Assembly: GCA_903933765.1 (NCBI GenBank)
Contig: CAIZLI010000106.1
Coordinates: 1-14,222 of the forward strand
Origin: an uncultured Bacteroidota bacterium
Lineage (GTDB): Bacteria; Bacteroidota; Bacteroidia; Chitinophagales; Chitinophagaceae
Direction: 5' to 3'
Length of the DNA: 14,222 nt
Under the pieces are notes generated by a model that saw only the letters and a program-made list of their open reading frames with translations, made no database searches and had not been told where the DNA came from. Of the stretch, positions 8,290 through 13,656 are shown piece after piece. The position numbers and the translations under genes are program-made. Each line of letters begins with the position of its first letter. Positions within the stretch are counted from its first letter, which is position 1.

Positions 8290-8898
8290 ATGTCAAAGAA
8301 ATCAGCTATTTATCTAGTATTTTTCGTAGTCCTTCTTTCAGGATTTTATTATTTTTTATTCCAAGGCACCGACAATTGGAAAGTGAAGATGCCTGTCTTG
8401 AGCTATGTGCAGCCCTTTACTTTTACCAATCAGGACGGGAAACCAGTGACAGAAAAAGTATTACAAAATAAAATCACTGTGGTGGAATATTTTTTTACTA
8501 CTTGTAAGGGCATCTGTCCTAAGTTGAATAAAAATATGAAAGAGGTTTATTTGGTCTATAAAGACAATCCAGATTTTCAAATTCTTTCTCATACTTGTAA
8601 TCCAGAAACAGATTCTGTTCCGGTTTTAAAACACTATGCAGATTCTTTAGAAGTGAATACCGCTCAATGGATTTTTCTAACTGGCCGAAAAGATAGTCTA
8701 TACCAAATGGCAAGAGGTTCTTATTTATTAGACGATCCAAAAAACAATGTAGTTAAAATAGAAGATCAATTTATCCATACCCAGTTTTTTGCATTGGTAG
8801 ATAGAAACGGTAAAGTGCGCGGAAAAATATACGATGGATTAAAGACCTTAGAAGTAGAACAATTAAAAGTGGATATCGCTAGATTGATGAAAGAATAA
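8290..8898 (+). CDS. SCO1/SenC family copper chaperone
   Basis: A 202-residue thioredoxin-fold protein with one N-terminal membrane anchor (about 5-24) and the rest in the periplasm. Family members bind copper and help assemble the CuA site of cytochrome c oxidase, or act as thiol oxidoreductases. The copper-binding CxxxC is TCKGICPKLN (Cys72 and Cys76) and the third ligand is His163 in FIHTQFFALVDRNG. An additional Cys103 in SHTCNPETD is unusual for the position and may be worth noting. I choose the ATG at 8290: the frame stays open upstream to 8161, but that extension would run across both promoter elements and into the MerC gene and would destroy the membrane anchor position. It is divergent from the MerC gene. 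Confidence 0.9.
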   Translation: MSKKSAIYLVFFVVLLSGFYYFLFQGTDNWKVKMPVLSYVQPFTFTNQDGKPVTEKVLQNKITVVEYFFTTCKGICPKLNKNMKEVYLVYKDNPDFQILSHTCNPETDSVPVLKHYADSLEVNTAQWIFLTGRKDSLYQMARGSYLLDDPKNNVVKIEDQFIHTQFFALVDRNGKVRGKIYDGLKTLEVEQLKVDIARLMKE

Positions 8899-8939
8899 TC
8901 TTTGTTAATTTAAATTTACAATAGGATAAATACAGTAAA

Positions 8940-9917
8940 ATGATTTTTGTAACAGGTGCAAGCGGCTTAGTGGGATCACATTTAATTCAATCTTTATTGG
9001 GTAAAGGAAAAAAAGTACGCGCCCTGTATCGTCAAGCTGTGCCTGTATTTGCGGGCTCCGAACAATGTGAGTGGATTCAAGGTGATATCCTAGATCCCAT
9101 TGGTTTGACTGATGCATTAGCTGGCGTAGATTATGTATATCATTGTGCTGCGATTGTCTCATTTGCACCAGGTGCAGCAGCAAAAATGTTGCAATCCAAT
9201 GTGGAAGGAACAGCCAATGTAGTGAATGCATGTTTGGTACAACAAATCAAAAAATTAATTTTTGTAAGCTCGGTGGCGGCATTAGGTAGGATAAGAGAAA
9301 CCGAATCGATAGACGAGTCCATGCATTGGACACCAGCCACAAGTAATAGTGTGTATGGACAATCAAAATATTTAGCAGAATTAGAAGTTTGGAGAGCGAT
9401 GGAAGAAGGATTGCCTATGGCGATTGTGAACCCAGTGATTATTTTAGGTGCGGGCGATTGGAACAATGGGTCATCAGGTATTTTCAAATCTGCTTACAAT
9501 GAGTTCCCTTGGTATACGGGTGGCATGAGTGGTTTTGTAGACGTATTAGACGTAGTGGATGCCATGCAAATTTTAATGGAAAGCAATGTGGTGGGTCAAC
9601 GTTATGTATTGAGTGCAGAAAACGTACCATATAGAAACATCTTTAATACGATTGCAAAAGCATTTGATAAAAAACTGCCTCATAAAAAAGTAACGCCGTT
9701 TTTAGCAGGGATTGTTTGGAGACTAGAAGCCATCAAGGGTATGTTAACAGGTAAAGCACCATTGTTAACCAAGGAAACAGCCGCTACTGCACAGGCGACT
9801 GTGAGATTCAACAATCAAAAGTTTTTAAATGCATTTCCAGATTTTAAATACAGGAAAGTAGACGATACAATTGTAAGAGTGGCGAAGGAGTTAAAAGCAA
9901 TCCACCAATTAGCTTAA
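8940..9917 (+). CDS. NAD-dependent epimerase/dehydratase (extended SDR)
   Basis: A 325-residue Rossmann-fold protein of the extended short-chain dehydrogenase/reductase family, cytoplasmic. The dinucleotide-binding motif TGASGLVG is at residues 5-12, GDILD at 48-52 contacts the cofactor adenine, VSSVAALG contains the catalytic Ser near 111, and the catalytic pair is Tyr139 and Lys143 in VYGQSKYLAE. Overall it resembles the dihydroflavonol-4-reductase / 3-beta-hydroxysteroid dehydrogenase-like branch more than sugar-nucleotide epimerases, so the substrate is open. It begins 41 nt after the SCO stop and may be co-transcribed with it, or driven by AATCTTTG at 8897-8904 (one mismatch to the -7 consensus). 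Its stop codon overlaps the stop of the LpxD-like gene on the opposite strand in the shared palindrome TTAA. Confidence 0.88.
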   Translation: MIFVTGASGLVGSHLIQSLLGKGKKVRALYRQAVPVFAGSEQCEWIQGDILDPIGLTDALAGVDYVYHCAAIVSFAPGAAAKMLQSNVEGTANVVNACLVQQIKKLIFVSSVAALGRIRETESIDESMHWTPATSNSVYGQSKYLAELEVWRAMEEGLPMAIVNPVIILGAGDWNNGSSGIFKSAYNEFPWYTGGMSGFVDVLDVVDAMQILMESNVVGQRYVLSAENVPYRNIFNTIAKAFDKKLPHKKVTPFLAGIVWRLEAIKGMLTGKAPLLTKETAATAQATVRFNNQKFLNAFPDFKYRKVDDTIVRVAKELKAIHQLA

Positions 9918-10861
9918 TCTTCCATCATTTTTTTCCAAAGTGCAGGGATTCTTCTAATCCACACATATTCTCTTCGCTTTATACTTGCGTCTTCTGCAGG
10001 AAAGCCCAAGTAGGTTTTATTGCCCTCAATAGATTTCAGCACACCCGATCCGCCTAATACCACCGCATTTTCACCAATCGTTAAGGTCTTATTGACACCC
10101 ACCTGTCCCCAAAGGGTCACACCAGCTTTAATTTTCACTCCTCCAGCAATACCCACCTGTGCTGCGATCAAGCAATTCGCCTCTAATTGGGTATCATGAC
10201 CAATATGCACCATATTATCAAGCTTAGATCCCATACCTATTATCGTATCTCCGCTCACACCACGGTCAATGGTACAATTTGCTCCAATTTCGGCCTTGTC
10301 TTCAATAATGACACGACCACAACTTGGCATTTTTACATACCACGCAGGTCTATTTTTTTTCGTGTTATAATAAAAAGCATCCGATCCAATCACCGTATTT
10401 GCTTGTATCACAACATGGTCTCCAATGATGGTATCAGCTAAAATTGTTACTCCAGGATGGATGATACAATGGTCTCCAATTTGCACATTCGCACCAATAA
10501 AAACATTGGGCATCACGATACTGTTTGCACCTATTTTTAAGTCAGAACTAATTGATTCTGTGCTTATTTTAAATGGTTTAAAGTGATGAACAAGCTTTGC
10601 ATAAGCATCAAAAGGCGCATCACAATACAATAAAGTTTTTCCTTTTGGCAATTCCACGTCCTTGCTATTAATAATTATACAAGTAGCAGCACTATTGATA
10701 CAAGTAGCATAATATTTTGGATGATCAACAAAGACAAGATCACCATTTTCTACTTGATGAATTTCATTCATTCCTGTGATAAAAAGTTGATCATTACCAA
10801 TGATTTCTGCATTTGTAAATTCAGATAACCATTGTACCGAAACGGGTGCGGGAAGCTTCAT
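9914..10861 (-). CDS. LpxD-like UDP-3-O-acylglucosamine N-acyltransferase
   Basis: A 315-residue protein: an N-terminal LpxD uridine-binding-like domain (about 1-105), a left-handed beta-helix of hexapeptide repeats (about 107-280) and a C-terminal helical extension. LpxD transfers a 3-hydroxyacyl chain from ACP to UDP-3-O-acyl-glucosamine in lipid A synthesis. Family matches include IGSDAF at 159-164, EIGANCTIDRG at 191-201, the stretch LDNMVHIGHD with His222 at the position of the catalytic His (239 in E. coli), and AAQVGIAGG. The position of the second conserved His (276 in E. coli, in the GGQVG-GHL region) is Thr259 here (WGQVGVNKTLTIG). No lpxA, lpxC or lpxB is nearby and the protein is shorter than the usual 330-350 residues, so it is probably a paralogue rather than the main lpxD. 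It ends overlapping the SDR gene. Confidence 0.82.
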   Translation of the reverse strand: MKLPAPVSVQWLSEFTNAEIIGNDQLFITGMNEIHQVENGDLVFVDHPKYYATCINSAATCIIINSKDVELPKGKTLLYCDAPFDAYAKLVHHFKPFKISTESISSDLKIGANSIVMPNVFIGANVQIGDHCIIHPGVTILADTIIGDHVVIQANTVIGSDAFYYNTKKNRPAWYVKMPSCGRVIIEDKAEIGANCTIDRGVSGDTIIGMGSKLDNMVHIGHDTQLEANCLIAAQVGIAGGVKIKAGVTLWGQVGVNKTLTIGENAVVLGGSGVLKSIEGNKTYLGFPAEDASIKRREYVWIRRIPALWKKMMED

Positions 10862-10882
10862 ATGCGTGATTTTGGGCTAAAT

Positions 10883-10890
10883 CAAAGGTA
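10883..10890 (-). promoter_or_regulatory. -7 promoter element TACCTTTG for the LpxD-like gene
   Basis: Minus-strand TACCTTTG matches TAnnTTTG perfectly and lies 21 nt upstream of the ATG at 10861. Upstream is an A/T run instead of a recognisable -33 TTTG. Confidence 0.5.
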
Positions 10891-10921
10891 ATGCGCCTTT
10901 TTTATAAAAAATTTTTTTAAC

Positions 10922-10954
10922 AAAAATACTTGCCATTTTAGGGCAAATATTTTT
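10922..10954. repeat. 13-bp inverted repeat with terminator-like A/T flanks
   Basis: Arms AAAAATACTTGCC (10922-10934) and GGCAAATATTTTT (10942-10954) enclose a 7-nt loop. One position mismatches on the plus strand but becomes a G-U pair in minus-strand RNA. Poly-A on the left and poly-T on the right make it look like a bidirectional intrinsic terminator, although no gene ends here. It may instead be a protein-binding site or insulator between the divergent promoters. Confidence 0.5.
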
Positions 10955-11000
10955 CATAAAGTTGACATTTAAAATCTGCCATATGTATATCATGTAAAAA

Positions 11001-11012
11001 ATTGAATTCAAT
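11001..11012. repeat. Perfect 12-bp palindrome
   Basis: ATTGAATTCAAT is a perfect palindrome. Its half AATTGAA recurs in the inverted repeat just downstream and in the RNA hairpin at 11205-11219. It could be an operator, but AT-rich palindromes also arise by chance. Confidence 0.35.
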
Positions 11013-11054
11013 GAAAGCCTTTATTTATATATGTTTCATCAATTTTAGTTTTTT

Positions 11055-11092
11055 TAAATTGAACACAAATTAGATTTTAATAGTTCAATTTA
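11055..11092. repeat. Perfect 10-bp inverted repeat, 18-nt spacer
   Basis: TAAATTGAAC (11055-11064) and GTTCAATTTA (11083-11092) are exact reverse complements separated by 18 nt. The centre-to-centre distance of the half sites is 28 nt, compatible with a looped or dimeric regulator site; a cruciform or RNA hairpin is also possible. It lies about 110 nt upstream of the putative small-RNA promoter. Confidence 0.45.
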
Positions 11093-11134
11093 TATAATTT
11101 TATTGCTAAAAAAAGATGCCAATAAAAGTCCATT

Positions 11135-11143
11135 TGTGGATAA
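11135..11143 (-). promoter_or_regulatory. Perfect DnaA box
   Basis: TGTGGATAA is the exact reverse complement of the DnaA box TTATCCACA. It is the only perfect copy I find in this gene-free region; TTGAACACA at 11059-11067 is a poor match. It lies about 27 nt upstream of the -33 element of the putative small-RNA promoter, so DnaA could regulate that promoter. A single box does not make an origin. Confidence 0.4.
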
Positions 11144-11169
11144 ACCCAAAAAATTTGTTTACAATTTTT

Positions 11170-11200
11170 TTGTAATTAGAATAAAGTATATTTAATATTG
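11170..11200 (+). promoter_or_regulatory. Putative promoter: TTG (-33), 20-nt spacer, TAATATTG (-7)
   Basis: A -33 TTG at 11170-11172 (within TTTTTTTG) is followed after 20 nt by TAATATTG at 11193-11200, one mismatch from TAnnTTTG. Element spacing fits the Bacteroidota consensus and this is the only promoter in the window with a well-placed -33. Transcription would start near 11205, at the GGG that opens the first hairpin of the candidate RNA. Confidence 0.55.
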
Positions 11201-11204
11201 TGAA

Positions 11205-11276
11205 GGGAATTCAATTCCCGTACTTACTAACCCATCTATATACGAGGTCCCACATCAGTGGGACTTTGTTTTTTAA
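11205..11276 (+). ncRNA. Candidate small RNA or attenuated leader (about 70 nt)
   Basis: Downstream of the promoter, at the expected start point, GGGAATTCAATTCCC (11205-11219) forms a tight 5' hairpin. A 22-nt pyrimidine-rich linker (11220-11241) follows, then a strong terminator hairpin (11242-11274). The architecture of a 5' hairpin, an unpaired linker and an intrinsic terminator is that of a trans-acting small RNA. The terminator is just 23 nt before the ATG of the RluE-like gene, so an alternative is a leader with premature termination controlling that gene. GTACTT at the start of the linker is complementary to AAGTAC at 11288-11293, seven nt before that ATG, though the core GTAC is self-complementary and so weak evidence. 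I do not recognise an Rfam family. Confidence 0.45.
11242..11274 (+). terminator. Intrinsic terminator upstream of the RluE-like gene
   Basis: GTCCCAC (11247-11253), loop ATCA, GTGGGAC (11258-11264) give a perfect 7-bp GC-rich stem, which extends with G-U pairs and one C-G pair to 12 bp (11242-11269). It is followed by a T run within TTTGTTTTTT. It cannot terminate the LpxD-like gene (opposite strand), so it belongs to an RNA transcribed from within the gene-free region. Confidence 0.8.
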
Positions 11277-11299
11277 GTCGCTCAAACAAGTACAAATTC

Positions 11300-11881
11300 A
11301 TGGACTATTTTTTAATCTACAAACCATTTCAAGTGCTATCGCAATTCACTTCGACAGATGGTAAATTGTGCTTAAAAGACATCTTGCATGTACCGAATGA
11401 TGTGTATCCAGTTGGTAGATTAGATTATGATAGTGAAGGATTATTGTTGATCACGAATGATAAAAGCATCAATCAGCAGTTATTAAATCCTGTATTTGCA
11501 CATCAACGCACCTACTGGGTTCAAGTAGACGGTGCCATCACCGAAGGGGCCATTGCACAATTAAGTAAAGGCGTATCTATTCATGTGGATGGAAAAAGCT
11601 ACAAAACCAAGCCGGCTAAATTAGAAATCCTATCTGATACCTTAGAAGTACCAGAGCGCAATCCTCCTATTCGATTCAGAAAAAGTATTCCAACAAGCTG
11701 GGTCGCGATACAAATCACGGAAGGCAAGAATCGTCAGGTACGTAAAATGTTTGCACAGGTTGGTTTTCCAGTATTGCGTTTAATTAGGGCAAAATTGGGC
11801 AAGTATTCAGTGCATCAAATGCAACCGGGCGATTGTTTATCTTTAACCGCTGCCGAAGTTCAGGAAGGCTTCTTTCGCTAA
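11300..11881 (+). CDS. RluE-like 23S rRNA pseudouridine synthase
   Basis: A 193-residue member of the RsuA/RluB/RluE/RluF family of pseudouridine synthases, which isomerise uridine in ribosomal RNA. The catalytic Asp42 is in the family signature VGRLDYDSEGLLLITND (38-54), and the second signature EGKNRQVRKMF is at 141-151. There is no N-terminal S4 domain, and the length fits RluE (23S rRNA U2457 in E. coli). I choose ATG 11300 (MDYFLIYKPF), matching the usual YKP start of the family; the in-frame GTG at 11258 lies inside the terminator hairpin. The gene comes 23 nt after that terminator, so its expression depends on read-through or on another start. Exact target base inferred by similarity only. 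Confidence 0.88.
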   Translation: MDYFLIYKPFQVLSQFTSTDGKLCLKDILHVPNDVYPVGRLDYDSEGLLLITNDKSINQQLLNPVFAHQRTYWVQVDGAITEGAIAQLSKGVSIHVDGKSYKTKPAKLEILSDTLEVPERNPPIRFRKSIPTSWVAIQITEGKNRQVRKMFAQVGFPVLRLIRAKLGKYSVHQMQPGDCLSLTAAEVQEGFFR

Positions 11882-11896
11882 TTGACTGCTAAGTTT

Positions 11897-11904
11897 TACT
11901 TTTG
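11897..11904 (+). promoter_or_regulatory. -7 promoter element TACTTTTG for lysS
   Basis: TACTTTTG fits TAnnTTTG exactly and lies 31 nt before the lysS ATG. A TTG at 11882-11884 is only 12 nt upstream, too close for a standard -33 element. Confidence 0.45.
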
Positions 11905-11935
11905 CAGTAATCCAATAAAATATTAATCGAATATA

Positions 11936-13453
11936 ATGAGTCATTTATCAGAGCAGGAAATTATTAGAAGAGAAAAGCTACAAGCTTTAGAAGCCGCAGG
12001 GATTGATCCTTATCCAGCCCCATTGTACCCAGTAACGCACTTATCACAGGATATTAAGGCGCATTTTACAGAAGAGACCAAGGAGCAATTTGCTGCAGTA
12101 TGTGTTGCAGGACGTATCATGAGCGTGAACGATAAGGGAAAAGTATTATTTGTAAAGATTCAAGATGATCAAGGCATATTTCAATTATACGTAAAGAGAG
12201 ATGAGATCTGTCCAGACGAAGACAAAACCTATTGGGATGTCATTACTAAGAATGGATTGGATTTAGGAGATATCATTGGTGCAACAGGTTATGTGTTTAC
12301 CACAAAAACTGGAGAGACCTCATTGCACGCATCTACCTTAACCTTATTGGCAAAATCATTAAAGCCATTACCTGTAGTAAAGAGAGATGAGTCGGGACAA
12401 GTATTTGATGCTGTGACCGATCCAGAGTTCAGGTACCGTCAACGCTATGCCGATTTAGTGATCAATCCCGAAGTAAAAGAGACATTCACCAAGCGTACTA
12501 TATTAATGAACACCATCCGCCAGTTTTTAAACGAACGTGGTGCATTGGAAGTAGATACGCCAGTATTACAATCTATTCCTGGTGGTGCAGCTGCTAGGCC
12601 ATTTGTGACGCATCACAATGCATTGGATGTACCATTTTATTTACGCATTGCAAATGAATTGTATTTAAAGCGTCTAATTGTTGGCGGTTTTGATTGGGTA
12701 TATGAGTTTAGTAGAAATTTCCGTAACGAAGGGATGGACCGCACGCACAACCCTGAGTTTACTGTATTAGAATGGTATACTGCGTACAAAGATTATTTAT
12801 GGATGATGGAAATCACAGAGCAGTTGTTTGAAAAAATTGCATTGACATTACACGGCAAGACAGAACTGCAAGTGGGCGATAAGACCATCAACTTTAAAGC
12901 ACCATATAAGCGCATCAGCATCTTAGATGCCATCAAAGAAAATACGGGTATTGATATTAGCGGGATGGATGAAGCCGGATTAAGAGATGTGTGTAAGCAA
13001 TTAAAAATAGATGTTCCACCAACGATAGGTAAGGGTAAATTGATTGATGAATTATTTGGTGCTACAAGTGAGCATACTTATACCCAACCAACTTTTATTA
13101 TTGACTATCCAGTGGAGATGAGTCCATTGACAAAGAAGCATAGAACAAAAGAAGGATTGGTAGAGCGTTTTGAATTGATGGTGAATGGAAAAGAATTAGC
13201 GAACGCTTATACTGAGTTAAATGATCCAATTGAGCAACGCAAGCGCTTCGAAGATCAGTTGGCTTTAATGGAAAGAGGAGATGACGAAGCGATGTTCATT
13301 GACCATGACTTTTTAAGAGCATTAGAATATGGTATGCCGCCAACATCGGGAATTGGTATTGGAATAGATCGTTTGTGTATGATGATGTTGAATCAACCAT
13401 CTATTCAAGATGTATTGTTCTTCCCGCAGATGCGCCCAGAGACCTTTGAATAA
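11936..13453 (+). CDS. lysS: Lysyl-tRNA synthetase (class II)
   Basis: A 505-residue class II enzyme that charges tRNA-Lys. The N-terminal OB-fold anticodon-binding domain spans about 55-145 (from VCVAGRIMSVND). The catalytic domain shows motif 1 around VDTPVLQSIPGGA (206-218), motif 2 FRNEGMDRTHNPEFT (262-276) and motif 3 GIGIGIDRL (472-480). The lysine-binding region VNGKELANAYTELNDP (416-431) is typical of LysRS-II. Length and start are standard. It follows the RluE-like gene after 54 nt and is followed by a strong intrinsic terminator. Confidence 0.97.
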   Translation: MSHLSEQEIIRREKLQALEAAGIDPYPAPLYPVTHLSQDIKAHFTEETKEQFAAVCVAGRIMSVNDKGKVLFVKIQDDQGIFQLYVKRDEICPDEDKTYWDVITKNGLDLGDIIGATGYVFTTKTGETSLHASTLTLLAKSLKPLPVVKRDESGQVFDAVTDPEFRYRQRYADLVINPEVKETFTKRTILMNTIRQFLNERGALEVDTPVLQSIPGGAAARPFVTHHNALDVPFYLRIANELYLKRLIVGGFDWVYEFSRNFRNEGMDRTHNPEFTVLEWYTAYKDYLWMMEITEQLFEKIALTLHGKTELQVGDKTINFKAPYKRISILDAIKENTGIDISGMDEAGLRDVCKQLKIDVPPTIGKGKLIDELFGATSEHTYTQPTFIIDYPVEMSPLTKKHRTKEGLVERFELMVNGKELANAYTELNDPIEQRKRFEDQLALMERGDDEAMFIDHDFLRALEYGMPPTSGIGIGIDRLCMMMLNQPSIQDVLFFPQMRPETFE

Positions 13454-13480
13454 GACTATGAATAAAAGCTTATAGAAATT

Positions 13481-13510
13481 AAAAAGGCCACTCAATCGAG
13501 TGGCCTTTTT
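13481..13510 (+). terminator. Intrinsic terminator of lysS (bidirectional)
   Basis: AAAAAGGCCACTC (13481-13493), loop AATC and GAGTGGCCTTTTT (13498-13510) form a perfect 13-bp stem followed by more T. The A-tract on the left makes it functional in both directions. It begins 27 nt after the lysS stop. Confidence 0.92.
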
Positions 13511-13522
13511 TTGCGCCCTTAA

Positions 13523-13585
13523 ATGAGCGAGGATAGAAAAGAATTGAGGCACCCGTTTATGGGGAGAAGATGCGAAAGCATCTGA
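13523..13585 (+). other. 20-codon mini-ORF or structured spacer of unknown function
   Basis: Between the lysS terminator and the amidohydrolase terminator is an ATG-initiated 20-codon frame ending in TGA, encoding a basic peptide ending GRRCESI. The same DNA forms a hairpin AGATGCGAAAGCATCT (13568-13583), a 6-bp stem with a GAAA tetraloop, preceded by CCC/GGG (13552-13554 with 13561-13563) and followed by TGATTT/AAATCA (13583-13588 with 13596-13601). No ribosome-binding site or promoter is visible. It may be a remnant of a gene, an interspersed repeat or a small structured RNA; I cannot decide. Confidence 0.25.
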
Positions 13586-13614
13586 TTTATCAAAAAAATC
13601 ATAAGAGGTTAAAA

Positions 13615-13650
13615 TTAAAGAAGCGTAAATTTTTTATTACGCTTCTTTAA
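13615..13650 (-). terminator. Intrinsic terminator of the amidohydrolase gene
   Basis: TTAAAGAAGCGTAA (13615-13628) and TTACGCTTCTTTAA (13637-13650) are exact reverse complements around an 8-nt A/T loop. The hairpin begins 6 nt after the stop codon of the minus-strand amidohydrolase, and on that strand is followed by TTTTAACC. The T-tract is short, so efficiency is uncertain. Confidence 0.75.
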
Positions 13651-13656
13651 TTAACA

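Larger units (their letters stand above)
10862..11299. other. 438-nt AT-rich gene-free region between divergent genes
   Basis: This is the only long gene-free stretch. I find no credible ORF in it. It contains, in order: the LpxD-like gene promoter (10883-10890, minus), an interrupted inverted repeat (10922-10954), a 12-bp palindrome (11001-11012), a 10-bp inverted repeat (11055-11092), one perfect DnaA box (11135-11143), a promoter with both -33 and -7 elements (11170-11200), and a compact two-hairpin RNA ending in a terminator (11205-11276). Each is entered separately. Confidence 0.9.

Noticed and set aside
11258..11299. N-terminal extension of the RluE-like gene from GTG 11258
   Set aside because: The extension would encode the terminator hairpin and T-tract and does not match the family N-terminus; ATG 11300 does.
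10862..11299. Chromosomal replication origin
   Set aside because: Only one perfect DnaA box, no box cluster, no dnaA or other origin-linked genes nearby; base skew cannot be judged in one window.
13322..13552. Minus-strand open frame across the lysS end and terminator
   Set aside because: Antisense to the LysRS motif 3 region and translated through a perfect terminator hairpin; no domain.
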